Assembly (NCBI GenBank): GCA_027924645.1
Contig: BSBN01000140.1
Location: 15,630,501 to 15,694,500, forward strand
Reading direction: 5' to 3'
Source: Cunninghamia lanceolata
Taxonomy: Eukaryota; Streptophyta; Pinopsida; Cupressales; Cupressaceae
Length of the DNA stretch: 64,000 nt
Part shown: piece after piece, positions 12,661 through 23,788 of the stretch
Numbering within the stretch: position 1 is the stretch's first letter
Layout of the letters: the number at the start of each line of letters is the position of its first letter
Translations under genes and position numbers: made by a program
The notes under the pieces: generated by a model
Databases searched by the model: none
Told to the model about the DNA's origin: nothing
What the model saw: only the letters and a program-made list of their open reading frames with translations

Positions 12661-13007
12661 ACCTGTAAAAATGCATCCTTTGCACAAAACTCACACAAAA
12701 TGGATTAAACTTGGACCTTGTGGGTCCCACTGGGCATGCCAATGTAGATTAGGTAAACAAAACAAAGTGGAAATACTAACAAAATGCAAATAACGCAAAA
12801 AGTTATACCTTCACAATATAGACCCAATCTCATCAAGGGAGGAGAAAGCTTGCACCCAAGAGCTCCTAAGACATGATATTCTCTAGATTAAGAATTCAAA
12901 TGTGAAATGCTACTCTAGTTATGCAACTCACAATTCTAGCTCAATAGTCATTTGGACATGGTAAGTTTGCTTAAAGATTGGATCCTCAAATGGGTTGAGA
13001 TATGTTG

Positions 13008-13015
13008 TATTTATA
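13008..13015 (-). promoter_or_regulatory. TATA box in Tat LTR
   Basis: The minus strand reads GTCTATAAATACAAC, a near-ideal plant TATA box, about 800 bp into the LTR. It would place the transcription start near 12980 and make 13809-12980 the U3 part. Confidence 0.55.
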
Positions 13016-13809
13016 GACTTTTGGAAGGAATTTTGATCCAATGGTGGAGATTGAATTGAAAGATCAATGGTGGAGGATAAAAGTGATGTGGAGGAGGATA
13101 AAAGTGATGTGGAGGGCCTAGATTCAATTTTAGAGGAATGGAGGGCTATGAATAAAAGTAAATCTTTTATTCATTTTGGGAAAAGGGGTTAATAAATGAG
13201 TATGGGGGTGAAGGATTATTTTTGAATTAAAGATTCATATGGGGAATGTAAAATGAATTAAAAATTCATTTGGGGATAAGTGGAGATAAATGAGGTATGG
13301 GGATGTAAGGGGAATTAATTATGATGTGGGATATTTTAAAATAAAAAATTAACTTATGTGGATTTATTTCAATTTTTTATTTGGAGGATGTGGGGAAGGG
13401 TGTTATACTAGGTTTGACCACCCAAATGAAGGGTTTAGGATTAATTAAACATAGGTTTTATTTAATTAATCCTAGGGCTAGGATGAGGTAGGCTAGGGTA
13501 GGCAATTAAATAATAGCTATTTAATTGTCTAGGGTAGGGATAGGTCAATTAATAGGCTGAATTAATTAGATTTGTGAAAAGGGGGAAATTGATTAAATAA
13601 ATATTGCATATTTATTAATCAATTGGCTAAGGTTTGGACTATTGAATTAATGAAATTAATTCAATTTTGGGGATAAAATGATGTGAATTTGGGAAATGGA
13701 GGGATAATTAATTAAATAAAAATTTAAGTAATCGGTTAGAAGGGAAATTGGTGTGTTTAGGGATGTCGGGCGTCAGTTTGATGGTAGTAGACATTTTTAG
13801 GTGTCTACA

Positions 13810-16097
13810 ACTAGTAAAAGCAGCAAAGGTGCTACCAAATGGTCGATAGGCACAAATATTTATAGGCGTATCTCAAAACAGTATATATTTAGGACCTCAT
13901 TTCTACTTTTATTTTATTTAACCATTTTATTAAGGTGACCTCAAAGTTTTATATATAAGTGTATTTTTCAAATTTGTTACATCCTTATTGAACTTTCACC
14001 ATATAAACAAGGTTTTAGTCTCTTTAATGTCAACTTTAGGGGATTGGATGCTTATTTGTCAATTTATTACCATGGAAAAATTATTTTTTTAAGACAAGAT
14101 GAATGATTACAATAGACAATTTGTAAGAGCAAACAATATAGGCCTATCTCTAAATAGTATATATTTATTACTAAAAAGTTATTACATATAGTAGTTGATG
14201 GATAATACTATAGAACTATAAGAGATTCAATTATTTTTATTACAAATAAAAATAATGGAATAGTATTGAATGAGTAACCACATGAACTATATCATGAATG
14301 AACCATTAGAGAAGTAAATCATAGAAAAAATATTAGAGAGCTATGTTCTCCCATTCAACGAAGAAGAAGTGGCATATTTACTAGTGTCACAAAGTTATCC
14401 ACTAACAGTACCTAAATAAAGTAGGATAATAGAAAATCCATGTTCCTAATTTCACTCTTGATAGACACATAGTTATAGCTAGATATTGTTAAATAGTGTG
14501 TTTTGTATTTTTTTCAAAGTTATTATATTTATAGCCATATTGGTAAATACCCCTATCAGCCATGCATTACACAAAATAAAATTGAAAAACATATATGTAT
14601 GAAGTATGTGTTTGAATAAAGTATGTGTGAAGTGATTGAACTAGTGTGCTTTAACTTTGGCATTCACTTTGTGTGTGTTTGTACTTTAGCATATTTGAAC
14701 TCCAATGTTTACTCCATGTGTGATTGAACTAAGTTTGTCCATGAAGCATGTTTAAAATTTGGAACATGTTCACTTTCTATGTGTGAAGTGTGTGTTTTAA
14801 CTTTGACATTCATTTTGTGTGAATTGTGTGTGTGTGAATTATAATTTTGGCATTCACTTTGTCTAGTGTGTGTGTTTGCACTTTAACATGTTTTATAAAA
14901 CTGGCACTCACTTTATGAGTGTGTTTGTAGTTTGTAATGTTTGAACTTAAGTGTTCATACATGCTTGTACTAAATTTTTATGAATGAATTATGTTTGAAC
15001 ATTGGCATATTCACTTTTTGTTTATGTAAATTTTGTGTGTGTGTGAAAGTTAATTTAGGCATTCACTTTGTGATGTGTGTGTGTGTTTAAAAAATAATTT
15101 TGGTATTCACTTTGTGTGGTATGTGTGTTTGAACCAACTTTGGCATTTATTGTGTATGTGAGCTTAAAAGAACTTTGACATTTATTTTTTATTTGTTTAT
15201 GGATGAACGTAAGATATCACATTTTGTGGAGTGAATGGATATCAACTATCACAATTTGTGGAGTGTATGAAAAAAATTTGATGTTCACTTTGCGTAAAAT
15301 GCAATTGAAAGATTTGACATACTTTTTTTATTTCTATAAATGAACCATGGCTATCATTTTTTTGTAGAGTGTATGAATGATCTTTGATGTTCACTTTATG
15401 TGGAATGTTCTTGATAGAACTAACATTCTTTGATTTTTGTGTGTGTGCATGAATGAACTTTGGATATAATTTTCTGCGATGTATGAAAAACTTTGATTTT
15501 CACTTTCTATGGAATATGTCTTAAAAAAAAACATCAATGGTGTTCATTATCAGTCTTTGTGTGTTTGAATGAATTTTGGCTTTAATTGTGTGTATGTGTG
15601 TGTGTGAATAAAACAACATTCATTGTGTGCATTTTTTAAAGTTAACTTTGGAATTCACTTCATGTGAAGTGTGTGCGTATGTGTGTGTGTTTGAAAGTTA
15701 ATTTTTTCATTCAATTTGTGTGAAGTGTGTGTGTATGTATTTTGCATGCATGTGTGTGTGAATGAGCTTTAGAACTCACTCTAGATGTGTGTACAAAAAT
15801 ACTGATGTTCACTTTGTGTCAAGTCTATGTGTGTGTGAATGACCTTTGGCTTTCATTGTGTGTGGGTGGATAGGTTTGAAAGTTAGCTTTGATATTCACT
15901 ATGTGTGCACATGTTTATGTGAATGAGCTTTGACATTCACTTTACGTGTTTAAAATGTGTATGAACTAACTTTCACATTCACTTTATGTGTGTGAGTTAA
16001 CTAACTTTGACATTCACTTGGACTTGATCCATTTATTGTTTGTGTATTGGAATCCAATTTTCTTATGCGAAGCACATGTTTGAACTTTGGCATCACC
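13810..16097 (+). repeat. TG-rich repeat family, copy C1 part 1
   Basis: Quasi-periodic DNA in which phrases like AACTTTGGCATTCACTTTGTG and short (TG)n runs recur about every 30-45 bp. The first 750 bp are ordinary sequence that matches, reversed, 55650-55990 and 62330-62668. The array proper then runs from about 14575. Both parts are colinear with the inverse of copies C2 and C3. The left edge is the insertion point of the Tat element. No coding content. Confidence 0.8.
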
Positions 16098-16262
16098 TGA
16101 AGGGGCAGTAAAATGTTTTATTGATAATTTTAAATGATACAATGCAGTGTGATTTATACAAGGAGGAAGATGCAGTTCACATAACTGTATAACATTTTTA
16201 AACATAACTATATAATAGTTTTAACTACAACAATGTAATACCAATATAATTATATGCCAACA
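16098..16262 (-). repeat. 3' LTR of small element
   Basis: 165 bp, matching 18305-18469 at roughly 90% by eye. It ends on the plus strand in TATATGCCAACA. Confidence 0.85.
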
Positions 16263-16275
16263 TTCCCCCCCTTAT
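16263..16275 (-). other. Polypurine tract
   Basis: The minus strand reads AAGGGGGGGAA directly before the 3' LTR, the expected plus-strand primer. Confidence 0.8.
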
Positions 16276-18289
16276 TGCATTATTTCTGCAATAGTACCAA
16301 CGGACACCCCCGCCCCCAGAATACTAATATACTCAACAAATTTGATTGCATAATATGAGTACATATTTTATAGAAGATCTTCTTCCAAAGAACAAAGCCT
16401 GAACCAATTGGGGCTCCATCATCCTATCTCGTCTACCCTCAGAAAGGCATAGCTTCAAGCTGTGTTCTTGAGCTCTTTACTCCCGAACTCTCAAATCACA
16501 GAGTCTTGAATTATTCAACAATAATCCCTAAGAGATACGACAGATCTCTATCATCGTCTAGTCACCGCGAAAGGGTATAATTCTCGATTATATACTCTAA
16601 ATCTCACTAGAAAATAATCCATATTGAGCTCAACACCAAATCCCAAACCTGTCTCCAAAACAAAATCTTCACAAAACATACATTCTTTAAATCTGTCAGT
16701 ATCAACAAAGAAAATCAAAACAACCAAAACTAAAAACGCCTCTCATGTAAAGCATCATCTCAATGTGAGAAGCTAACTTGAGATGATGGAAAATCCTCCA
16801 TCCTCCGATGCCACCTTCCTCCAATATGATGTGGTTACACTCTATCCATTTGCATTAGACTCTTCAATAGCAGAAGCATGCAAGTCTCTGACATTTCTAT
16901 CATGGATAGCATGGATGGCATCGGAACCACAAACATAATGTGTGACCATTACTCATATACATCCAATCCATATTTTCCTTATCACTCCAATGCATACAAA
17001 TGTACAAACCCCACACAAAAGCAATGGAATGAAATATCTCATAACTTTAATACACTATTAGACCTTCATCAAATTAAACTTTCAACAATTTAATCCTTAT
17101 TACTCCAAAGTAAAATTTCTTTGTAAATCTCATGCACTAATTGACCTGCTGATATGATTGCATTCAGGAATACAAATTTGAATTGGCATCCACTTTTACC
17201 CTTGACTTCTTGCATTTTCTGGAATCAACAGCACCATGACTCAATAGTACTTTTTCTTTCTTTGTATGCTAATTAGATCATGACTTAATTTGCATCCTCT
17301 CGATGATAAAATGAAGAAAATCAGTCTATATCTACTATAATAGAAAGTCATGCCTTGCTTTGTATTTCCATAGACACATTGAATGTTCTTTCTTCAACTG
17401 AAACAACTTCAGATTTTATTGAGAGTGGTTGAATCTTTGTGCAACACCAATAATGTTCTTCAAACAAATTTATATTTGAATCTACATAAAATATGGTCTT
17501 TTCTTCATGCTAGCTTCCACATTTTTCCTAGCAATAACAAATTCCATGCTTGTGATTTCCACTTTACTCTAGGCAACCACCAGTATTCTAGTATACAAAG
17601 AAGGCCAATGCTTAAATAATAATTTTATGGGCAAGCAAAAGAATACTAGCACTTTGAAATCAATACACTAAATATACTTTAAAAATAAAACATTGTGTCT
17701 TAGAAATTTACGCCAGATTAATAACAGAATTCAATGAGATCATATTTATTTTATGCATGACAAACAAGTTTGAAATAGAATAAAGCACCATTAGTTAAGG
17801 ATACATCGATATTATTATGGCCTTCTAAACCTCCAAATGCATGGCAAAACCAGATAGAAATAGAATCCCATGCTTTTTTGAATTGCTTCATCACATGTTC
17901 ATATTCTCAGCAACATCAATTCTTCACACACAGCATATGCAATGTTTGAAATGACTCCTAAATTGTAGAAATGGCCCCTATGCTTTATTCTACATCAAAA
18001 CAGCCCATCTACCATTTCAATAACATTATAACCATGCACAACAAAAGATTTTAATAGACTGATGCTAGTGTATTCACCTTCACACGCATACATACTTCAT
18101 TCAAAGGTGGAAGTGATCTTTAGATCCACAGAAGGTGATGGCGTAGAGAATTGAAGATGTCCCAGACTTGTGTGAGGTAGAAGTTAATGTGGGGGATATC
18201 CTTTGTTCTGTACATGCCTCAATAATCACATGATCTCCCTTGTAGAAGGCTCTTCAAAATCTCCATCTTATCATGCCTCATATCAACAC

Positions 18290-18302
18290 TACTCTGATAC
18301 CA
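18290..18302 (-). other. Primer-binding site, initiator-Met type
   Basis: The minus strand reads TGGTATCAGAGTA, two bases inside the 5' LTR. It is complementary to the 3' end of plant initiator tRNA-Met. Confidence 0.8.
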
Positions 18303-18304
18303 TA

Positions 18305-18469
18305 TGAAGGGGTAGTAAAATGTTTTATTGATAATTTCAAACAATACAATGCAGTGTGATTTATACAAGAAGGAAGATACAATTCAAATAACTGTATAAT
18401 AATTTTAAATATAACTATATAATAGTTTTAACTAAAACAATGTAATACCAATATAATTATATGCGAACA
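18305..18469 (-). repeat. 5' LTR of small element
   Basis: 165 bp, mate of 16098-16262. Ends in ATATGCGAACA on the plus strand. Confidence 0.85.
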
Positions 18470-18639
18470 TTGCCTTAGTTTGTTTGAGTTAATTGTGGAT
18501 TCATTTTTTTTGTGTGTGAAACCTGAGTGAACTACCTTTGTCATTTACTTATTTGATCTATTTACTATTTGTGTGTTTAGGTAAGTTCAAACTTTTGCAT
18601 ACACTTAGCGTGAATTGAAAATTAGCATACATGTCGAGT

Positions 18640-18704
<65 letters not shown>

Positions 18705-19123
18705 TGTGTGTGTGTGTGTGTGAAGTGTGTTTTTAAACTTTAGCATTCACTTGTTTGTGTGTGTAAGTGTTTGAACTATCTTTGAAATATACTTGACACT
18801 CATCATGTGTGTGAGGATGAGGAGTGAGAATTTTTTTTAACCTACTTAGCGAAAGCACAAGATCGATCTAGATGAAGGTGAGGAGGATGATTGCTTGGAT
18901 GAAGGAGACATGGATGAGTGTAATCTATCGTATGATGGGGATGAAAATGATTTGGTTTCAAACCACACTAATCATTTATCTTTGTTATTTTTCTATAGTT
19001 TTTGAGATGCCTACTCTTAAGTTGCTAATCTTTGTTGCAGTATTGGTAATCTTTCATTTTGTGTCAACTTCGTGTTTGGTGAGATTTTGTTGTATGCAAT
19101 AGGGTTCCCAAACCCCTTCAAAA
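18470..19123 (+). repeat. TG-rich repeat C1 part 2
   Basis: Continues the C1 repeat after the small element. It includes a 59 bp (TC)n run at 18642-18700 followed by (TG)n to about 18721. At 18850-18955 one plus frame is strikingly acidic (LDEGEEDDCLDEGDMDE), but it stays open only briefly and is probably chance or an exon relic. Confidence 0.65.
18642..18721. repeat. (TC)n-(TG)n compound microsatellite
   Basis: 29 CT/TC units run directly into about 9 TG units, with only GA between them. Confidence 0.95.
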
Positions 19124-19128
19124 CCTTT

Positions 19129-19518
19129 TGTTGTTATATGGAGCCTAATCAGACTCAGATGTTAAATTTTCCTCACTTTTGTCGGTGCAGTTTCCCCCAA
19201 GTTATTTTTCTATTAGCCAACATAAAAAAAACCCTATTTTGTAACTGACATAAGGCTTGATAAAAGTGGCTAAGGGTTAGGGTTTCCGTTGATGTATTGT
19301 ATCATTTTTGTAGTGGTATTAAGTTGCAAGGATTACTGGTTGTAATCAGTCTGATTTACTAGATAATAATATTGGACTCTCTGTTGGTGGATGTAGCCTA
19401 AGTTTGGATGAACCACATTAAAACTTGTCTCTCACTGATATTATTTCTATGTATTTTCATTCCTCTATTTAATCTTTATTTGCATTAAATTGATATCTTC
19501 TATTGGCTAACCCTAACA
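19129..19518 (+). repeat. Copia 5' LTR
   Basis: 390 bp from TGTTGTTATATGG to CCCTAACA. The start and end are fixed by the target duplication and the primer site. Confidence 0.95.
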
Positions 19519-19520
19519 AG

Positions 19521-19533
19521 TGGTATCAGAGAG
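19521..19533 (+). other. Primer-binding site, initiator-Met type
   Basis: TGGTATCAGAGAG, two bases after the LTR. The first 11 bases are complementary to initiator tRNA-Met. Confidence 0.9.
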
Positions 19534-19601
19534 TTGTGTTCAATTATCATCTACAGGAAGGTCTCATGGTTGAGTGGGAGTCCCACGGTTGAGTGGGAGC
19601 A

Positions 19602-20450
19602 ATGGCAGATGAGGGTAAATTGAAGGATGATAAATTCAATGGGCAGAACTATTAGTTACAAAAGATGCAGATGGAGGATTACCTCTATCACAAGGATTTA
19701 TGGAGGCCATTGGAAGGAGTATCCAAGAAACTGATAGGAATGATAGATGAGGATTGGGAACTTTTGAATAGAAAGGCACTGGGAACCATTCGGTTGTGCT
19801 TGGCACCATCTGTGGCATTCAATATAACAGAAGTGAAGACAACAAGTGAAGTGATGAAGTATTAAAAACCCTCAAATAAGGTATTTCTCATGAAGCATTT
19901 GTTTAATTTAAAAATGATTGAAGGTGGATCTGTGACAGATTATTTAAATGAGTTTAATACAATTGTCAGTTAATTAGCTTCTGTAAAAGTGAAATTTGAT
20001 GAAGAGTTGAAGGCTCTCTTGGTTTTATGTTCTTTGCCAGAAAGCTAGAATAGCTTGATAATGGTTGTAAGTAACTCTGTCTCTAGTTCAAATACTTTAA
20101 AACTTGATGATGTCGTTGGTGTTATCCTTAGCGAGGAAATGCGACAGAAAAGCTTCGAAGGGTCCACATCAGGTAGTGTTTTGAATGCAGAAAGCAGGGG
20201 CAAATCAAAGGAGAGAGAAAAAAGTTCTGGAGATTATGGGAAGTCACGAGGAAAATCAAAGGACAAGAGATCCCAATCTAGAGGATAGAAAGATTGTTGG
20301 TACTATGGGAAACTAGGTCATCTGAAGAAAGATTATTGATCTCGGAAGAGTAAAGAAGGAGACAAACAAGAAGGCAATAAGGAGGCAAATGTGGTAAGTA
20401 ATAAATCTGAAGATGATGCTTTGATTCTTTCCCTAGATAATGCTAATAAT
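19602..20450 (+). pseudogene. Copia gag
   Basis: Starts MADEGKLKDDKFNGQNY and follows the usual copia gag order: the ALGTIRLCLAPSV block, GGSVTDYLNEFNTIV, LVLCSLPESW, then a basic Lys/Ser/Arg region and a nucleocapsid knuckle. In-frame stops interrupt it at five or more places, most where Trp or Gln is expected. In the knuckle (about 20290-20340) Gly and His remain, but two of the three zinc-binding Cys read as Tyr. It could not bind RNA through that finger. Confidence 0.9.
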
Positions 20451-21640
20451 TCATAGGTTTTAGATCCAGGAGCCTTATTTCATGCTACGCCCCATAGAAG
20501 TTATTTTCTTCATTATGTCCAAGGGGATTTTGGGCTAGTTAATTTAGGAGATAATGAACCCTGTCAGATTTTTGGAAAGGGAAGAATTAAGATTAAGTTA
20601 CAGAATGGGAATCATTGGCTACTACAAGAGGTAAGGCACATTCCAAGGCTCAGTAGGAATTTAATTTCAGTAGGGCAGCTAGCTAAAGAAGGTTACATTG
20701 TTACATTTACTGATAATAATTGGAAGGTTTCAAAAGGTGCCTTAATAGTAGAAAAAGGTGTGAAAGTAGGCACCTTACATCTTTGTATAGGTCATACTAT
20801 TCCTTCTATTTTAGCTGTTGTAGAGAAAAAACAAATAGGTTCAGGATGTTCAGTTGCTGCAAGTTTGCAGGAAGAGACTAAAACAGTTGCTGTAGGTTCT
20901 GAGACAACACTGTGGCATAACAGACTTGGGCATATGAGTGAAAAAGGTATGAAGGTACTTCATTCTAAGAAAGTTTTACCAGGTCTAAAATGTATTAATA
21001 TGGATTTCTATGAAAATTATGTGTATGGAAAACAAAAGAGAGTTAGTTTTCTCAAGGATGGGAAGCAAAAGAAAGATGAAAAGTTGGAGCTTGTGCATAT
21101 AGATGTATGGGGACTGGCTTAAGTATCTTCTCTTGGTGGTTCTCAGTATTATGTTACATTCATAGATGATGCAACTAGGAAGGTTTGGATTTATTTCCTT
21201 AGGCAAAAATCTGATGTATTTGAAATATTTAAGAAATGGAGAAGCTTGCTTGAGAATGAGATAGGTAAACGATTAAAATGTCTCAGATCTGATAATGGTG
21301 GTGAGTATTGCAGCATAGAATTTGAGGATTATTGTTCCTTTAATAGAATCTGTAGGCAGAAAATGGTTCCAGGGACTCCATAGGAAAATGGAGTAGCTGA
21401 ACGCATGAATAGGACAATAATAGAGTGTGTAAGGACCATGAGATTGCATGTTGGACTGCCTTTAAACATGTGGGCAGAGGTTGTCAACACTGTTGTATAT
21501 TTAATTAATAGAGGTCCTTCAGTTCCTTTGGGCTGTTGTATTCTAAAGGAAGCATGGACAAGTAAAAAGGTGAGTTATTCTTTTCTCAAAACCTTCGTAT
21601 GTGAAACTTTTGCACATGTAGATTTTGAAAAATAGAACCA
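20451..21640 (+). pseudogene. Copia protease and integrase
   Basis: The protease active site, normally DSG, reads VLDPGALFHAT, so the catalytic loop is altered. The integrase zinc domain starts TLWHNRLGHMSEKG with both His present, but both Cys of the downstream pair are Tyr (FYENYVYGKQ). The catalytic core keeps all three acidic positions: HIDVWG, LRSDNGGEY, and ENGVAERMNRTI with its Glu. Stops occur at about 21119 and 21382. Function: cut the polyprotein and insert the cDNA. Both activities are lost here. Confidence 0.9.
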
Positions 21641-21899
21641 AGCTAGATGTAAAATAAAAAAAAATATACTTTCATTAGATATGGCATTGATGAATTTGGT
21701 TATAGGCTTTGGGATTTTGAAAATGAGAAAGTTGTGAGAAGTAGGGATGTTGTATTCAATGAGAAGGTGTTGTACAAAGATTAGTTGTAGCATCATGAGA
21801 AGAAAAAAATGATTATGTTGTGCTAGATGATACTCTAAATAGTGATGTTCCAATGGTTCCTCATGCTCCACAATAGAAACCAAAAATACCACAAACTAT

Positions 21900-23540
21900 A
21901 GTGAATGTTAGATGGTCAACAAGCCTAAGTAGACCTCCTGAAAGGTTTTCTCCCTCTTTGTATTCTTTTTTGTTAACAGATGCTGGTGAACCAGAAGGGT
22001 ATGATGAAACTACATAGGTGGATATACAAGTTCAGTGGGAGCTTGCGATGAAAGAAGAAATGGACTCCTTGCTAAAAAATTAGACTTGGGAATTATGTAA
22101 GTTGCTTGCAGGTAAAAAGGCTTTACCAAACAAATGGGTTTATCGGCTGAAAGAGGAAGATGGAGGTAAGAAAATATTTAAAGATAGGTTAGTTGTAAAC
22201 AGATTTTCATAGAAAAAGGGCATTGATTGTGATGAGATATTTTCTCTGGTTGTCAAGATGACTTCTATTTGAACTGTTTTAAGTATTGTGGCTACTGAAG
22301 ATTTGCATTTGGAACAGCTAGATGTGAAAATTATCTTTCTCCATGGTGATTTGGAGGAGGAGATATACATGGAATAGCCCCAAGGTTTTGAGGTCACAAG
22401 TAAGGAGAATTTAGTGTACAGATTGAAGAAGAGTTCGTATGGCCTGAAACAAGTACCTTGGCAATGGTACTTGAAATTTGATAGTTTTATGGTTGAGAAA
22501 GACTATAGGCGGTGTAATTTTGACCATTGTGTTTATTTTAAGAGGTTAGATAATGATAGCTACATTATTTTATGTTTATATGTTGATGACATGCTTGTAG
22601 AGGGGTCTAACATGGATCACATAAAAGAGTTGAAACAACAGTTAGCAGTCATTTGCTATGAAGGATTTGGGGGCAGCAAAACAAATCCTTGGTATGAAAA
22701 TTTGTAGAGATAGGAAGAACATAAAATTGACTCTATCTTATGCTGATTATGTTGAAAAGGTGTTGTAGAGATTCCATATGGAGAATGCAAAAGATGTCAG
22801 CACACCTTTGCCAAGTCATTTGAAATTGACTAAGGAGATGTGTCCTAAGACACCAAAGGAGGAAGAAAAAAATGTCCAAGGTACCATATGCTTTAGCTAT
22901 AGGAAGTTTAATGTACACCATAGTATGCATGAGACCAGATATTGCACATGTTGTAGGAGTCGTAAGCAGGTATATGAGTCATCCTGGATTGGAGCATTGG
23001 AATGTAGTAAAATAGATTTTTAGATATTTGAGAGGTACATCCAACAAACACTTATGTTTTGAGGGCTCTAATACTGATTTAGCAGGTTACGTAGATTCAT
23101 ATTTGGCAGGGGATATTGATACCAGGCAAAGTACTATAGGTTATGTCTTTACTGTAGGTGGGACAGTGGTGAGTTAGATTTCCACATGGCAAAAGGTGGT
23201 TGCTTTCTCCACCATAGAGGTAGAATATGTAGCTGCAACAGAGGCAACTAAGGAGATGATATGGCTACAATCTTTCATGGAAGAATTGTGAAAACAACAT
23301 GCTAACAGTTATTTGTTTATGGACAGTTAGAGTGCCATACATATTGCAAAGAATTCTTCCTTGCATTCAAAGACCAAACACATATAGTTGAGGTATCACT
23401 TCATTCGGTCGGTGTTGGATGATGGACAGTTAAGCCTGGAAAAGATACACATAGATGAAAATCTAGCGGATATGTTTACAAAGGCAATGACAAGGGAGAA
23501 GCTAAGCTCCTTTTCATCATCAGTTGCTCTTCAAGACTGA
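21900..23540 (+). pseudogene. Copia reverse transcriptase and RNase H
   Basis: RT runs from about 22020, with MKEEMDSL, NKWVYRLKEEDGGKK, the DVK(I/T)-FLHGDLEEEIYM block, SYGLKQ and the active-site LYVDDML at about 22578-22598, which is intact. Frameshifts fall near 22650 and 22870. RNase H follows with TRQSTIGYVFTVGG, AFSTIEVEYVAATEATKEM and ADMFTK. At least eight in-frame stops lie at positions normally coding Gln, Trp or Arg. It ends in the ALQD block just before the untranslated 3' part. Confidence 0.92.
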
Positions 23541-23659
23541 AAATAAAATCAAAACAACATAGTCCAGGGTGCTTATTTCCAGTGGGAGTTACAGGGTCAG
23601 TGGTGTTATGATCAATCTCTAAGTGGGAGATGATATGGTGTGGAGTCTAATCAGCCTCC

Positions 23660-23670
23660 AAGAGGGAGAT
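23660..23670 (+). other. Copia polypurine tract
   Basis: AAGAGGGAGAT abuts the TGTTGTT start of the 3' LTR. Confidence 0.85.
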
Positions 23671-23783
23671 TGTTGTTATATGGAGCCTAATAAGACTTGG
23701 AGGTTAAATTTTCCCCACTTTTATCAGCGTGGTTTTCCCCCAAGTTATTTTTCTATTAGTCGACATAAAAAAAAACCCTAACA
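23671..23783 (+). repeat. Copia 3' LTR with internal deletion
   Basis: 113 bp against 390 bp in the 5' LTR. Both termini are present and the missing 277 bp lie between two AACCCTA copies, of which one remains. Confidence 0.92.
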
Positions 23784-23788
23784 CCTTT

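Larger units (their letters stand above)
5058..13809 (-). mobile_element. Tat-lineage Ty3/gypsy retrotransposon, truncated
   Basis: On the minus strand, in order from 13809 downward: a long LTR starting TGTAGACACC, a candidate primer-binding site, a leader, gag (from 9726), protease (7336-6944) and reverse transcriptase (5552-5058). RT blocks such as DDFPLPNID and FSGYN, and the TTF(I)-PWGTY block, fit the Tat branch of Ty3/gypsy. Homology stops after the AYQRF block, before the YxDD active site, so RNase H, integrase and the 3' LTR are missing. The outer edge at 13809 is supported by comparison with uninterrupted relatives near 55985 and 62660, which continue through ACTAGTAAAAG. ACTAG is the likely target duplication. 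Many stops and frameshifts make the copy inactive. Confidence 0.85.
11522..13809 (-). repeat. 5' LTR of the Tat element
   Basis: On the minus strand it starts TGTAGACACCTAAAAATG at 13809, a common Tat LTR start. I place its end at CTCGCACCA (11522), because a primer-site-like sequence follows after 2 nt. A clean TATA box sits about 800 bp from the start. The mate LTR is lost with the 3' half, so the inner boundary rests on motif logic only. Confidence 0.55.
16098..18469 (-). mobile_element. Small non-autonomous LTR retrotransposon (TRIM/LARD-like)
   Basis: Two direct repeats of 165 bp, 16098-16262 and 18305-18469, begin TGAAGGGG and end GAACA or CAACA on the plus strand. Read on the minus strand, an initiator-Met primer site follows the first LTR and a polypurine tract precedes the second. 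This is a full retrotransposon layout of 2372 bp. The inside (16274-18289) has no recognisable gag or pol, so it would need another element's proteins. The insertion interrupts the TG-rich repeat. Uninterrupted relatives at about 54750 and 61400 show the empty site. Flanks TCACC and TTGCC may be a decayed target duplication. Confidence 0.85.
19129..23783 (+). mobile_element. Ty1/copia retrotransposon, complete layout, inactive
   Basis: A plus-strand element of 4655 bp flanked by a perfect 5 bp target duplication CCTTT (19124-19128 and 23784-23788). Order: 5' LTR, initiator-Met primer site, gag, protease, integrase, RT, RNase H, polypurine tract, 3' LTR. Integrase before RT defines Ty1/copia; a Tork-like lineage is my guess from integrase and RNase H wording. 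The coding part carries many in-frame stops and at least three frameshifts, and the 3' LTR has lost most of its length. It sits inside the TG-rich repeat and is younger than that repeat. Confidence 0.95.

Noticed and set aside
18872..19102. 76-codon plus frame, and a neighbouring acidic frame, just before the copia element
   Set aside because: The acidic stretch is short and no exon borders or homologs are recognised. It lies in TG-rich repeat DNA.
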